Shown here piece by piece: positions 35,846 through 45,328 of a stretch of DNA of 64,000 nt. A program made the position numbers and the translations under genes. The notes beneath the pieces were generated by a model. It saw only the letters and a program-made list of their open reading frames with translations. It had not been told where the DNA came from and did not search any database. The stretch lies in assembly GCF_001425485.1 (NCBI RefSeq), contig NZ_LMQW01000048.1, positions 1 through 64,000 of the forward strand, in the 5' to 3' direction. Within the stretch, counting starts at the first letter, position 1. Every line of letters begins with the position of its first letter. Origin of the DNA: Aureimonas sp. Leaf427 (GTDB taxonomy: Bacteria; Pseudomonadota; Alphaproteobacteria; Rhizobiales; Rhizobiaceae).

Positions 35846-37906
35846 ATGCCGTCTGTCCACAGCGACGACCTTCAGTCTCGGCTTCTGATTCAAAGCGTCA
35901 CGGACTACGCCATCTATATGTTGAGCCTCGATGGCCACGTCACCAGCTGGAATCCCGGCGCGGAGCTCGCGAAGGGCTATCGGGCCGAGGAGATCCTGGG
36001 CCGGCATATCGGCTGCTTCTACGGCGAGAGCGACCGGAGCGCCGGGATTCCCGAAAGCAATCTCGACACCGCCCGCCGCGACGGTCGCTGCGAGGACCAG
36101 GGCTGGCGCTACCGAAAGGATGGCAGCCGCTTCTGGGCCAACGTCGTCATCGACGCCGTCGAGGTCGACGGCGAGATCGTCGGCTTCGCCAAGGTGACGC
36201 GCGACTGCACCGAGCAGCGCGAGCAGGCGCTGGCCCTCGCCGCCATGTCGGACCATCTGCGCACCGTTCTGTCCTTCAATCCGCACGCGACCTGCCTGCT
36301 CGACGCCGATCTGCGGATCGTCCTCGGCAATCCGGCCTTCGCCGCGCTGCTGGGGATCAATCGGGGCGCGGGCGAAGGGGAGCGCTTCGCCGATCTCCTG
36401 CGCGATCCCTCGGGCGAGGCTCCGAAGGCCGCGACCCTCGATCTTCTGGAGGACCTTCGCCAGACGACGTGCCGCGAGGTCTCGCACGAGATCGACTGGA
36501 ACGCCCGGACCCTTCTCGTCATCCTGCGCAGGGCGGAGGACGGCGGCACGGTTCTGTCGCTGGAAGACGTGACGGAGCTTCGCCGCAGCCAGAAGGCGGT
36601 GCTGCGAAAGGCGACGCACGACGCCTTGACCGACCTGCAGAACCGGGACGCTTTGCAGGCGCGCCTCGGCGCCCGCCTCGCCGGCGCCTCGGCCCCGTGC
36701 TGGCTCCTCTATGTCGATCTCGACCGGTTGAAGGCGGTGAACGACACGCACGGCCATCTCGCCGGGGACGCCGTCCTGAAGGAGGTCGCCGGCCGGCTGT
36801 CGAAGGGACTTCGCGACGGCGACCGCGCCTATCGGGTGGGCGGCGACGAGTTCATCGTTCTCGTCGATGGCTCGCCGAGCGCGGGCGACGTCGCCGCCAT
36901 GGCGAAGCGGCTCCACGACAGGCTCGCATCGCCCTTCGACTTCGAGGGGCGAACGCTGGGCATGGGATGCAGCATCGGCATCGCCGTCTCCAGGCCCGAG
37001 GACGAGGCGACGCCCTCCGACCTCGTCGATCGCGCCGACATCGCGCTCTATCAGGCCAAGCACGACGGGCGCGGATGCGTTCGGTTCCACGACGAGGAGA
37101 TGGCGCTGTCGGCCCTGAAGCGCCGGACCATGGAAATGCAGCTGCGACAGGCGATCTCCGGCGAGGAGTTCCGGCTCTTCTACCAGCCCGTCAGCAAGGC
37201 CGACGGCGCCGGCATCGAAGGGTTCGAGGCGCTGATCCGCTGGACGCAACCCTGCGGCACCATGATCCCGCCCGGCGACTTCATTCCGCTGGCGGAGGAA
37301 CTGGGCCTCATGGCCGAGATCGGCAACTGGGTCTTCCAGACGGCCTGTCTCGAGGCGGCCTCCTGGCCGTCCCACCTCACTTTGGCGGTCAACGTCTCGG
37401 CCACGCAGATGCGCGACCCGCTTCTGATGGAGCGCGTGCGGGCTGCCCTCGACCGGAGCGGGCTCGACCCGCACCGTCTCGAAGTGGAGATCACCGAGAC
37501 CGCGATGATCACCGATCATGCCCAGACCCTGTCCATCCTCATGGAACTGCGGGCCATGGGCATCCTCGTCGCCATCGACGATTTCGGCACGGGCTACTCG
37601 TCGCTGAGCTTCCTGCAGACGCTGCCCTTCACCCGCATCAAGATCGACCGCAGCTTCGTTCAGGACATCGCGAGCAACAGCCAGTCCATGGCGATCGTGC
37701 GAGGCGTCATGCGCATCAGCCGCGATCTCGGCCTGCAGGTCACGGCCGAGGGCGTCGAGACCGACGAGCAGCGCGAGATCCTTCTCGGCGAATCCTGCCA
37801 GAACCTGCAGGGCTATCTCATCGCCAGGCCCATGCCCGTCTCGGAACTGAAGACCTTCCTCGCCAAGGCCGGCGCGCCCTCCGACGCCCGGACCCGCGCC
37901 GCCTGA
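35846..37906 (+). CDS. PAS-PAS-GGDEF-EAL cyclic di-GMP protein
   Basis: The 686-residue cytosolic protein has no membrane segment. The first PAS domain (about 8-125) includes YMLSLDGHVTSWNPGAELAK; the second (about 130-245) contains LLDADLRIVLGNPAFAALLG. The GGDEF domain has an intact GGDEF near 332 and an RxxD inhibitory site (RDGD) five residues before. The EAL domain keeps EAL at about 461, VNVSATQM, EITETAM and DDFGTGYSSL. Both activities may therefore exist. The ATG at 35846 has GGGGTG upstream; an ATG at 35711 would add 45 unstructured residues. Confidence 0.9.
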   Translation: MPSVHSDDLQSRLLIQSVTDYAIYMLSLDGHVTSWNPGAELAKGYRAEEILGRHIGCFYGESDRSAGIPESNLDTARRDGRCEDQGWRYRKDGSRFWANVVIDAVEVDGEIVGFAKVTRDCTEQREQALALAAMSDHLRTVLSFNPHATCLLDADLRIVLGNPAFAALLGINRGAGEGERFADLLRDPSGEAPKAATLDLLEDLRQTTCREVSHEIDWNARTLLVILRRAEDGGTVLSLEDVTELRRSQKAVLRKATHDALTDLQNRDALQARLGARLAGASAPCWLLYVDLDRLKAVNDTHGHLAGDAVLKEVAGRLSKGLRDGDRAYRVGGDEFIVLVDGSPSAGDVAAMAKRLHDRLASPFDFEGRTLGMGCSIGIAVSRPEDEATPSDLVDRADIALYQAKHDGRGCVRFHDEEMALSALKRRTMEMQLRQAISGEEFRLFYQPVSKADGAGIEGFEALIRWTQPCGTMIPPGDFIPLAEELGLMAEIGNWVFQTACLEAASWPSHLTLAVNVSATQMRDPLLMERVRAALDRSGLDPHRLEVEITETAMITDHAQTLSILMELRAMGILVAIDDFGTGYSSLSFLQTLPFTRIKIDRSFVQDIASNSQSMAIVRGVMRISRDLGLQVTAEGVETDEQREILLGESCQNLQGYLIARPMPVSELKTFLAKAGAPSDARTRAA

Positions 37907-38130
37907 GGGGCGAACCTCCGACGACGATCGCGGCGACCGTTGCTGCGTTCCGAAGAGAAGAGAAGCGGTGGGGCGTAATCTCGCGAGACGTGCGCCGCCT
38001 TATGTTCGAGGATGTCATCCAGGCCGATGCAGGCGCTCCGCCGAAGCGGGTTCGGCGCGAGCAACGCCGCCGCCGCACGGCCGGCCGATAGCGCATTGCC
38101 GGTCCGTTCGCCGCGGCTTAGGCTGCCCGC

Positions 38131-38370
38131 ATGATGACACCCGCCGAATGCATCGCCGCCCGTTCGCTCCTCGCCTGGTCGCAGCTCCATCTCGCGGAAG
38201 CCACCGGCGCCGATGTCTCGGCCATCCGAAACTACGAGGCCGGCAAGATCGCTCCGGCCGAGGCGAACGTGGAAGCGCTGAGGCGGGCTCTGGAAGCGGC
38301 CGGCGTGCAGTTCGTTTCCGAGATCGGCGGCGGTGCCGGCGTGCGCCTGCACGAGTCCGGCATCGGCTGA
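38131..38370 (+). CDS. Small XRE-family HTH regulator
   Basis: The 79-residue protein is almost entirely a Cro/C1-type helix-turn-helix: AECIAARSLLAWSQLHLAEA, followed by VSAIRNYEAGKIAPA and VEALRRALEAAGVQFV. It should bind DNA as a dimer and probably controls a local gene, although no clear partner gene is adjacent. The C-terminal GAGVRLHESGIG is also common in this group of Rhizobiales single-domain regulators. A hairpin lies downstream. Confidence 0.85.
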   Translation: MMTPAECIAARSLLAWSQLHLAEATGADVSAIRNYEAGKIAPAEANVEALRRALEAAGVQFVSEIGGGAGVRLHESGIG

Positions 38371-38537
38371 AACGGCTGACGCAGGGCGAGCCGACCCGTC
38401 CGGGTCCAGAATTGGGCTCGTCGGCAAGCCCCTCGTTCATATGCGCATGACGGGGTCGGGCGTCGCCGCCGGGCAATCCTTCGATCAGAGCGACGACTGG
38501 ACGGCGTTCCGAACCGTCCCGAGATCACCCGGATGCG

Positions 38538-38574
38538 ACAAGGCCCGCCCGGTTTTCTCCGAGGCGGGCCTTGT
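38538..38574. terminator. Twelve-base hairpin between convergent genes
   Basis: ACAAGGCCCGCC pairs perfectly with GGCGGGCCTTGT around a 13-base loop containing TTTT. It lies between the XRE gene and the convergent DUF4142 gene and is likely bidirectional. Confidence 0.7.
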
Positions 38575-38613
38575 CCTATCGACGGGAGCGGATCGATGCG
38601 GTCCGCTCGATCC

Positions 38614-39144
38614 TCAGTGCGCCTTCACCAGACCCTGGACATGCGCCATGTGCTTCTCGAGCGCCGGCAGCGTCGTCTTGGCGAAGGCCACCACCGCCGC
38701 GTCGTCGCCCGAGCCGGCATAGGTCCGGAAGAGGGCCACGGCCTCCATATGGGCCTGCGCCTGCATGTCGATGTAGAGCGTCTGGAAGTCCGCGCCCTCG
38801 GCCGCTTCGAGTTGGCTCAGCATGGCGGCATGCTTGGGCGCCAGGGCGGGATCAGCGGGGGCGGCAGCCGCGCCCTTGCCGAGGGCGGCCTTCAGCTCCG
38901 TCTCGGCCTTCGTATGATCCTCGATCATGGCGGCCGCGAACGTCTTCACGTCAGCCGCCTCGGCCTTCGTCTTCGCCATCTCGCTGGAGCGGATCTCGAA
39001 CTGGTCGGAGCTCATCACGGTCTTGGCGAAGTCCGGCGTTGCCACCGTCATGATCGGATCGGCGGCGTCGGCCGACTTGGCATCGGCCGCGAAGGCCGCC
39101 GGCGTCGACAGGAGGAGGGCAAGCGTCAGGGTCAGCGTCTTCAT
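38614..39144 (-). CDS. DUF4142 family periplasmic protein
   Basis: The 176-residue protein has a signal peptide (MKTLTLTLALLLSTPAAFA). The mature part fits DUF4142, a helical ferritin-like fold: TPDFAKTVMSSDQFEIRSSE, then FAAAMIEDHTKAETELKAAL. His and Glu residues are spaced as in the family. Its function is unknown; roles in stress or in envelope homeostasis have been proposed. It lies 44 bases after the esterase gene on the same strand and is probably co-transcribed with it. Confidence 0.82.
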   Translation of the reverse strand: MKTLTLTLALLLSTPAAFAADAKSADAADPIMTVATPDFAKTVMSSDQFEIRSSEMAKTKAEAADVKTFAAAMIEDHTKAETELKAALGKGAAAAPADPALAPKHAAMLSQLEAAEGADFQTLYIDMQAQAHMEAVALFRTYAGSGDDAAVVAFAKTTLPALEKHMAHVQGLVKAH

Positions 39145-39188
39145 CGCGGTTCGGCTTTCGTAGGATGGGAAAAGGGGGCGGCTGCGGA

Positions 39189-40250
39189 TCACTGGCCGGC
39201 CTTGGCGAAGGCCTGCTTCAGATCGGCGACCGCCATGTCCATGGCCTCCTTGGCCGCCGGCACGACCTTGCCCATGCCGAAGAACTCGTGCGTCACGCCC
39301 GGGAAGGTCTTCTCGTTCACGGCGACGCCCGCCGCCTTCAGCTTCTCCGCGTATTCTTCGGTCTCCGAGCGGAGCGGATCGATCTCGGCCGCGATGACGG
39401 TCGCCGGCGCGACGCCGGCCAGGTCCTTGCGATCGACGAGATCGATGCGGGGATCGGCCGTCTCGTCCTTGGAGGCGAAGACATGGTCGACGAACCAGGC
39501 GATGTCCGGGGTCGCGAGCGGCGCGGTCTGCGTGAAGGCCGTCTTCGACGGCGTGTCCATGGCGTTGGAGGCGATCGGATAGACGAGAAGCTGGTGGACC
39601 GGCTGCGTCGCCTTCATCTCCTTCGCCATCAGCGCGACGGACGCGGCGAGGTTGCCGCCGGCGCTCTCGCCGGCCACGGCGATCCGCCGGCTGTCGCCGT
39701 TCTGCGAGCCGATGTTCTCGACCACCCAAACATAGGCGTCGTAGGCGTCCTGATGCTGCGCGGGAAATTTCGCTTCCGGCGCATGGCGATAGTCGACCGA
39801 CACGACGATCGCGCCGGTGCCGAGCGCGAGGCTGCGGGCGGACGCATCGTAGGTGTTGATGTCGGCGATGACCCAGCCTCCGCCGTGATAATAGACGATG
39901 ACGGGAAGGGGCCCCGTGCCCTCGGGAATGTAGAGGCGGGCCGGCACGCTACCGGTCTTGGTCGGAATGGCGATGTCCTTGGTCGCAACCTTGGATTCGG
40001 GTGCCGGCGAGATTCTCTTGTCGCGCTGGACGCCCATGGCCGCATCGGCGGCGCTCGCCTGCATCCGGGCCTCGGGCACGGTGAGGGTCGAGACGGGCTT
40101 GGCCTGAAGCTCCTTCAACTTGTCGAGAACCGCCTGCATCTCGGCCGTCGGCTTCGGAGCGTCCTGCGCGGCAGCGGGAAGGGCGAGCATGGGCATGGAG
40201 ACGAGCAGCGAAAAGCCGACGAGGCTGTCGCGGAAATATCGGGATGGCAT
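39189..40250 (-). CDS. Exported HSL-type alpha/beta-hydrolase (esterase)
   Basis: The 353-residue protein has a signal peptide ending PAAAQ (about residue 29). Hormone-sensitive-lipase family motifs are present: the oxyanion motif VYYHGGGWVIAD, the nucleophile in AVAGESAGGNLAAS, the acid in IAAEIDPLRSE and the His in PGVTHEFFGMG. It should hydrolyse short-chain esters in the periplasm. It is the first gene of a likely two-gene unit with the DUF4142 gene. The physiological substrate is unknown. Confidence 0.88.
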   Translation of the reverse strand: MPSRYFRDSLVGFSLLVSMPMLALPAAAQDAPKPTAEMQAVLDKLKELQAKPVSTLTVPEARMQASAADAAMGVQRDKRISPAPESKVATKDIAIPTKTGSVPARLYIPEGTGPLPVIVYYHGGGWVIADINTYDASARSLALGTGAIVVSVDYRHAPEAKFPAQHQDAYDAYVWVVENIGSQNGDSRRIAVAGESAGGNLAASVALMAKEMKATQPVHQLLVYPIASNAMDTPSKTAFTQTAPLATPDIAWFVDHVFASKDETADPRIDLVDRKDLAGVAPATVIAAEIDPLRSETEEYAEKLKAAGVAVNEKTFPGVTHEFFGMGKVVPAAKEAMDMAVADLKQAFAKAGQ

Positions 40251-40420
40251 GGGAGATCCTTGAATGGAGGTCCCACGAAGAAGCCGCCCCTCGATCCCCG
40301 CGTTCCCGAAAACCGGGATAGGCGCCTACGGAGCCGGTCAGTTGCGCGTGACCGCCCCGTGACCGTCACGTCCATCAAGTCCGCTCTCGCTCCGGTCCGG
40401 CATCGTCGAGCGACCCGAAC

Positions 40421-40672
40421 TCAGCCGCCCGGCTTGCGCCATTGCGCCAGACCCTCCCGGTCGTTTCGATCCAGCGCCGTATAGCGGACGGAGCGAGCCC
40501 GCTCCCCGCACCACGAACAGCGCCACGTCCGATCCTCGATGGCCTCCCCGGGACCGATCGTCTCGCGAAAGTCGGACGCGCGAAACGTCGCCGTCTTGCC
40601 GCAGCCGCACCGAACCTCGACCCCGAGCCCCCTGCGAACCGCCTCACCGAAGAGCTTGATGTCAGACAGCAT
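40421..40672 (-). CDS. Small zinc-ribbon-like hypothetical protein
   Basis: The 83-residue protein has two Cys pairs, RCGCGKTATFRASDF and WRCSWCGERARSVRY, arranged like a zinc ribbon. The N-terminus MLSDIKLFGEAVRRGLGVEV looks like a short helix. The start at 40672 is chosen for this; an ATG 54 bases further upstream is also possible. No enzyme motif is visible. DNA, RNA or protein binding through the ribbon is plausible but not shown. Confidence 0.6.
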   Translation of the reverse strand: MLSDIKLFGEAVRRGLGVEVRCGCGKTATFRASDFRETIGPGEAIEDRTWRCSWCGERARSVRYTALDRNDREGLAQWRKPGG

Positions 40673-40799
40673 GGCTGTGACCCTGTTTCCGTCCGGAACA
40701 GAATAGAAACAAAATCTTGCGGGCAAGCCTCGGGGCCGACATCCTCAGGGTCGGTCGTCTTGAACGACCGGATGCCTCGGCATCTTCGATGCGTCGATT

Positions 40800-41828
40800 C
40801 TAATGCTCTGGAATGTTTTCCTTGAAGATCACCTGCAAGCGGGGCGGGTGGCCTTCATAGGGCACGTCGGAAATGGCGTGGGTCAGGATGTTCAGCGCCT
40901 CCCGCGCCTCGACGCGGGGGTTCTGATCGATGATCGCGTCGAGCGTTCCGTCGAGCAGCAAGGCGCGGGCGGCCGCCGTGAGGTCGTGGCCGATGAAGGT
41001 CACGTCCTTTTGGAATCCGTGCTCCTTCAGGGCCTTTGCAATGCCGGTATTGCCCGCGCCGACATTGTAGATCGCGGCCAGATCGGGATGGCGGTCGAGG
41101 AGGGCCGAGGCCTCCTCGTAAGCCTTCTCGCGATCGTCCAGCATCTCCCGCATCTCGACGATGTGAAGGCCCGTCGCCTCCTCGTTCAGGAAGTGGCGAA
41201 AGCCCATCTCGCGCTCTTCATGGCCGCGATAGGACAGCGAGCCGGCAAAGAGAGCGATCTTCGTTCGGCCCGGCCCGACGAAACGCTTCACGAGATAGCC
41301 CGCGAGGCGGCCGGCGGCGCGATTGTCGATGCCGACATAGGCGACGCGCGGCACATGCAGGATATCCGAGGCGATGGTCACGACCTTCACGCCGCTCGAC
41401 GACAGCGAGCGGATGGCCTCGCGAACGGTCGGATGATCCAGCGCGATCACGCCGACGCCTTGCGTCTTTCCCTGCAGCCCCTGCAGCATCCGCGCGAGGG
41501 CATCGGGGTCGAACCCTTCGATCGTTTCGACATGGACCGCGATCCCGTCGCGCGCCTTGCCCTGGCCGAGGAGTTCGGCCTGAAGCGTTTGCATGAAGGG
41601 GTTCGTGCCGGCGGGCAGGGCGAAGTGGAGGTCGATTCGCTCGCCGGGCCGATGGGCGACAGCGGGGCCGGTCCCGCCCTCCTCGCCGATATAGCCGAGC
41701 CGCTGCGCGGTCTCCAGGACGATCTGGCGTGTGCGGGTTCGGACCCCCGAACGGTTGTTCAGGACGCGGTCCACCGTTGCGGGCGACACGCCGGCCTCTC
41801 GAGCCACGTCGATCAGGGTTGCACGCAC
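40800..41828 (-). CDS. LacI-family transcriptional regulator of the moc-like cluster
   Basis: The 342-residue protein starts at GTG with GGAG upstream. Its HTH is TLIDVAREAGVSPATVDRVL, with a hinge NNRSGVRTRTRQIVLE. The periplasmic-binding-like sensor domain follows (ERIDLHFALPAGTNPFMQTL), with FIGHDLTAAARALLLDGTLD near the end. It is divergent from mocA with 425 bases between, and candidate operators lie in that gap and before mocD. It probably represses both units until a ligand such as a rhizopine-like polyol binds. Known moc clusters are regulated by MocR instead. Confidence 0.87.
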   Translation of the reverse strand: MRATLIDVAREAGVSPATVDRVLNNRSGVRTRTRQIVLETAQRLGYIGEEGGTGPAVAHRPGERIDLHFALPAGTNPFMQTLQAELLGQGKARDGIAVHVETIEGFDPDALARMLQGLQGKTQGVGVIALDHPTVREAIRSLSSSGVKVVTIASDILHVPRVAYVGIDNRAAGRLAGYLVKRFVGPGRTKIALFAGSLSYRGHEEREMGFRHFLNEEATGLHIVEMREMLDDREKAYEEASALLDRHPDLAAIYNVGAGNTGIAKALKEHGFQKDVTFIGHDLTAAARALLLDGTLDAIIDQNPRVEAREALNILTHAISDVPYEGHPPRLQVIFKENIPEH

Positions 41829-42027
41829 GCTCGCTTCACTCCGGCTTTCCCATGCGTTCCAAGCCAAGCCGCTTCGAACGCGCACGAGTCCCGCTCCCAC
41901 ATGAGTCCCGTTCTTAGCAGACTTCGCGCATCGGCATGATGCGCCGCAAGCCGATCTCCACCGACGACTGGATCGTGCAGGACGAGGGTCTTCGATCGGT
42001 ATCCGACGACGAGCCTCACGCTCCCCC

Positions 42028-42066
42028 GACATTATTTGAGGCATTATGACGTAATTTGACGTTGAC
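42028..42066. promoter_or_regulatory. Candidate LacI-family operators upstream of mocA
   Basis: GACATTATTTGAG (42028-42040) is followed by ATGACGTAATTTGACGTTGA (from 42046). The first recurs with one mismatch at 48325-48337 and the second, with 14 of 21 positions, at 48303-48323, both before mocD. ATTATGACGTAAT at 42043-42055 is a partial palindrome. Confidence 0.5.
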
Positions 42067-42091
42067 ACCTCTCGAAAGCCCGCGTCAATAT
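42062..42091 (+). promoter_or_regulatory. Possible promoter of the mocA operon
   Basis: A perfect TTGACA (42062-42067) could be a -35 element and overlaps the end of the candidate operator. At 17-18 bases downstream lies TCAATAT, a weak -10 match. The overlap with the operator fits repression. Confidence 0.4.
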
Positions 42092-42253
42092 CCCGTCGCG
42101 AAAGCGGGTTGAGGAGCCTGCTCCGCGGGAGGACATCGTGATGTCGTACAATGACCGCTGCTCGCGGCGTCGATCTTCGACGTGCCGCGACAGGATCGCC
42201 ATGCGCATGCCGGCCTTGCCGTTCGGCGCGAGCCGCCGCCGGGGCGCGGCGCG

Positions 42254-43381
42254 ATGAGCGCTGCCGCACACGGCAGGCAGGCTGCGATCCTGACCGCCAC
42301 GTCCTTCGCGCCCGATGTCGAGGTGCGGAGCCGGGGCTACAGGATCGGTGCGATCGGCGCGGGCATGATCATGTCCGAATGCCATCTTGCAGCCTACAAG
42401 GAGGCCGGCTTCACCGTCGCAGCCATCGCCTCGCGGACGAAGGCCAAGGCTCAGGCCGTGGCGGATCGCTGGGGCATCCCGACGGTTCACGACACGCCGG
42501 AGGCGCTTCTCGAAGACGAGAGCATCGAGATCGTCGATCTCGCCTATCCGCCGGACCAGCAGCCGGACCTGATCCGGAAGGCGTTCCGGCAGCCGCATAT
42601 TCGCGGCATCCTCGCGCAGAAGCCGCTGGCTCTGTCGCTGGACGAGGCCATCGCGCTCCGCGACGAGGCGAAGGCGGCCGGCAAGATCCTCTCCGTCAAC
42701 CAGAACATGCGCTACGACCAGTCGATGCGCGTCGCCCGGCAGATCATCGACAGCGGCGCGCTCGGCGAGATCGTGTTCGCCCAGATCGACATGCACGCCA
42801 TCCCGCATTGGCAGCCCTTCCTGAAGGACTACGACCGGCTGACGCTGTCCAACATGAGCGTGCACCATCTCGACGTGCTGCGCTTTCTCCTGGGCGAGCC
42901 GACCGAGATCACGACGCAGACCCGCCGGGACCCGCGAACGACCTTCGACCACGAGGACGGCATCACCGTCTCGACGCTTCGCTTCGCCTCCGGCGCTCTG
43001 GCGGTGTCGCTGGAGGATGTCTGGTCCGGTCCCCGTCAGGAGGGATACGAGGACGACCAGCACATCGGCTGGCGCATCGACGGCACCAAGGGCGTCGCCA
43101 AGGGCACGATCGGCTGGCCGACGGGCGCGGCCTCGACGCTGACATTCGCCGCGACGGAAGCGACCGCGGGGCGATGGGTGACGCCGACCTGGGACACGAT
43201 GTGGTTTCCCCATGCCTTCATCGGCGTGATGGAGCAGCTCCAGCATGCGATCGAGACGGGCGCCGAGCCCGCTCTGTCGGTGGCCGACAATGTCCGGACC
43301 ATGGCCCTCGTCGAGGCCGGCTACCGCTCGATCGCGGAGGGCCGCACCGTCCGGCTGTCCGAGATTTCCACGAACCGTTGA
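42254..43381 (+). CDS. mocA: Gfo/Idh/MocA oxidoreductase, MocA-like
   Basis: The 375-residue enzyme has an N-terminal Rossmann fold, RIGAIGAGMIMSECHLAAYK, and the family's dinucleotide-side motif GILAQKPLALS, equivalent to the usual EKP. The catalytic-region His is in NMSVHHLDVLRF. Such enzymes oxidise a ring hydroxyl of inositols or sugars with NAD(P). MocA acts on scyllo-inosamine-type intermediates in rhizopine breakdown. It heads a six-gene run to 48316. The ATG at 42254 was chosen because upstream in-frame codons are Arg-rich. Substrate is inferred from the neighbours. Confidence 0.85.
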   Translation: MSAAAHGRQAAILTATSFAPDVEVRSRGYRIGAIGAGMIMSECHLAAYKEAGFTVAAIASRTKAKAQAVADRWGIPTVHDTPEALLEDESIEIVDLAYPPDQQPDLIRKAFRQPHIRGILAQKPLALSLDEAIALRDEAKAAGKILSVNQNMRYDQSMRVARQIIDSGALGEIVFAQIDMHAIPHWQPFLKDYDRLTLSNMSVHHLDVLRFLLGEPTEITTQTRRDPRTTFDHEDGITVSTLRFASGALAVSLEDVWSGPRQEGYEDDQHIGWRIDGTKGVAKGTIGWPTGAASTLTFAATEATAGRWVTPTWDTMWFPHAFIGVMEQLQHAIETGAEPALSVADNVRTMALVEAGYRSIAEGRTVRLSEISTNR

Positions 43382-43400
43382 TCGCAGGGAGACCATCGAC

Positions 43401-44315
43401 ATGATGCAGACCGGCATTTTCACGGGCTATTTCCCGTATGGCCTGAAGGAAACCGCACAGAAGATCCGTGCGCTGGACTTCAACACGGTGCAGCTCGACC
43501 TGCACTTCAAGGATGTCGACCTCTCGGCCGGCCAGATCAGCAAGGACAAGGCCAAGCAGGTCCGCGACACGTTCCGCGACCACCACCTGCCGATCTCGTG
43601 CATCTCCGGCTACACGAACATCATCCATCCCGATCCGGCCGAGCGCGAGAAGCGGGTCGGCTACCTGAAGGAGATCATCCGCAACGCCCGGCATTTTGGC
43701 ACGCCCTACGTGATCTCCGAGACCGGCACCTACAACACCGAGTCCGACTGGGTGCACCACGAGAAGAACAAGACGGAAGAGGGCTTCGAGGAGTGCCGCA
43801 AGGTCGTCGCGGACCTCGCCCAGACCGCCTATGACCACGGCGCGGTCTTCCTGCTCGAGACCTATGTGAACAACGTCGTCGGCTCCGTGGAGGAGACGGT
43901 GCGCATGTTCGCGCAGGTCGACCATCCCGGTCTCGGCCTCCTGATGGACCCGACCAACTACTTCGAGACCCACAATATCGACCGGATGGACCAGATCCTC
44001 GACCAGGTCTTCGACACGCTCTCGGACAAGATCAAGATCGGCCATGCCAAGGACGTGAAGCGCTCGGGGGACGACAAGTCCGAAAAGCATGCCGACATCG
44101 GCGATGCCGACGCTTTGGAGAGCCACACCTTTCGCGGGGTCGGCGAGATCGAACTGCCGGCACCCGGCCTCGGCTCGCTGAACTACGACCTCTACCTGAA
44201 GCGGCTCTCCGAGAAGCATCCGAACATCCCGATGATCATCGAGCACCTGTCGGAAGACGACGTGCCCCGCGCCAAGACGTTTCTCGACGGCAAGCTGCGC
44301 GACAACGGCCTCTGA
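43401..44315 (+). CDS. mocC: TIM-barrel sugar isomerase/epimerase, MocC-like
   Basis: The 304-residue protein belongs to the xylose-isomerase-like/AP-endonuclease 2 TIM-barrel family, which includes IolE, IolI and the rhizopine protein MocC. Metal-binding residues are expected in VFLLETYVNNVV (Glu), LLMDPTNYFE (Asp), IKIGHAKDVK (His) and PMIIEHLSEDD (Glu), all visible. It should isomerise or dehydrate the keto-inosose product of MocA. GGGAGA precedes the ATG at 43401, 19 bases after mocA. Confidence 0.82.
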   Translation: MMQTGIFTGYFPYGLKETAQKIRALDFNTVQLDLHFKDVDLSAGQISKDKAKQVRDTFRDHHLPISCISGYTNIIHPDPAEREKRVGYLKEIIRNARHFGTPYVISETGTYNTESDWVHHEKNKTEEGFEECRKVVADLAQTAYDHGAVFLLETYVNNVVGSVEETVRMFAQVDHPGLGLLMDPTNYFETHNIDRMDQILDQVFDTLSDKIKIGHAKDVKRSGDDKSEKHADIGDADALESHTFRGVGEIELPAPGLGSLNYDLYLKRLSEKHPNIPMIIEHLSEDDVPRAKTFLDGKLRDNGL

Positions 44316-44340
44316 AGCTCCAACCGAAGGGACGACGACG

Positions 44341-45276
44341 ATGAGGACGGTTCTGAAGCTGGTCTCCGCCACGCTGATCGCCTGCGCGGCGCTAGCCGCG
44401 CCCGGCCATGCGCAGGAGGCCAGGAAGACCTTCTATCTCCTGTCGCATGGCGGGCCGTCGGACGCCTTCTGGCTCGACTGGAATGCCGGCGCGCAGAAAG
44501 CCTGCGAGCAACTGGCGGTCGACTGCCAGATCTCCTTCTCGGGCGGCGACATGGCGGCGCAGAAGGAGGCCTTCAACTCCGCCATCGCCGCCAAGCCCGA
44601 CGGGATCGGCACGACTTCCGCGCAGCCGGGTCTCTGGACCTCGGAGGTCAAGGCGGCCAAGGAGGCCGGCATTCCCGTCGTCTTCTTCAACACGGACGAT
44701 CCGGCGACCGGACGGCAGGCCTATGTCGGCGCGGATCTGACCGAGGCCGGCGCGACCTGGGCCCGCTATCTCGTCGACAACAAGCTGGTGAAGCAGGGCG
44801 ACAAGGTCTTCCTGCCGGTGGAGGTGCCGGGCGCCAGCTACCAGCAGCTGGAAACCGCCGGCATCGCCAGCGTCTTCGACCCCCTGGGGATCACCTACGA
44901 CGTGGTGGATGCCGGCACGGACCCGGCCGGCATCATCGCCAAGATGAGCGACTACATGCTGGCCAACAATCCGCCGGCGATCATCGCGCTCGGCGATTCC
45001 GTCGCCTCCGCCGTGCGTCAGGTCTTCGACAATGCCGGCATCGCGCCGGGCTCGGTGCCGGTGGTCGGCTGGGGTAATTCGCAGGCGACGGCCGAGGCGG
45101 TGCGCGACGGCTACTTCAAGGCCGCGGCCTGGCAGTATCCGTCCGCGCAAGGGTTCATGCCGGTGGCGCTTCTGAACCTTGCGGCCTCCGGCGAGCCGAT
45201 CGGCTACGACATCCAGACCTTCAGCCTCTACGACCGAACGAGCGTCGAGCCGATCCTGAAGCTCTATTCCAAGTGA
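44341..45276 (+). CDS. mocB: Periplasmic sugar/rhizopine-binding protein, MocB-like
   Basis: The 311-residue protein has a signal peptide ending PGHAQ (about residue 24) and an RbsB-type fold: KTFYLLSHGGPSDAFWLDWN, AAQKEAFNSAIAAKPDG, PVVFFNTDDPATGRQAYVGA. Aromatic and Asp residues at those loops suit a cyclitol or sugar. It should bind the substrate in the periplasm for the permease and ATPase that follow. A hairpin after the gene may favour high expression of this component. MocB is assigned from context rather than from unique residues. Confidence 0.83.
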   Translation: MRTVLKLVSATLIACAALAAPGHAQEARKTFYLLSHGGPSDAFWLDWNAGAQKACEQLAVDCQISFSGGDMAAQKEAFNSAIAAKPDGIGTTSAQPGLWTSEVKAAKEAGIPVVFFNTDDPATGRQAYVGADLTEAGATWARYLVDNKLVKQGDKVFLPVEVPGASYQQLETAGIASVFDPLGITYDVVDAGTDPAGIIAKMSDYMLANNPPAIIALGDSVASAVRQVFDNAGIAPGSVPVVGWGNSQATAEAVRDGYFKAAAWQYPSAQGFMPVALLNLAASGEPIGYDIQTFSLYDRTSVEPILKLYSK

Positions 45277-45285
45277 TCGAACCGT

Positions 45286-45308
45286 CGCCGGCCGTCTTCG
45301 GGCCGGCG
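45286..45308 (+). other. Intercistronic hairpin between binding protein and permease
   Basis: CGCCGGCC pairs perfectly with GGCCGGCG around GTCTTCG, ten bases after the mocB stop. No U-run follows. Such hairpins commonly stabilise the upstream mRNA, which fits the higher need for binding protein. Confidence 0.6.
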
Positions 45309-45328
45309 GCCTTGCGCGGGAACGTCCG

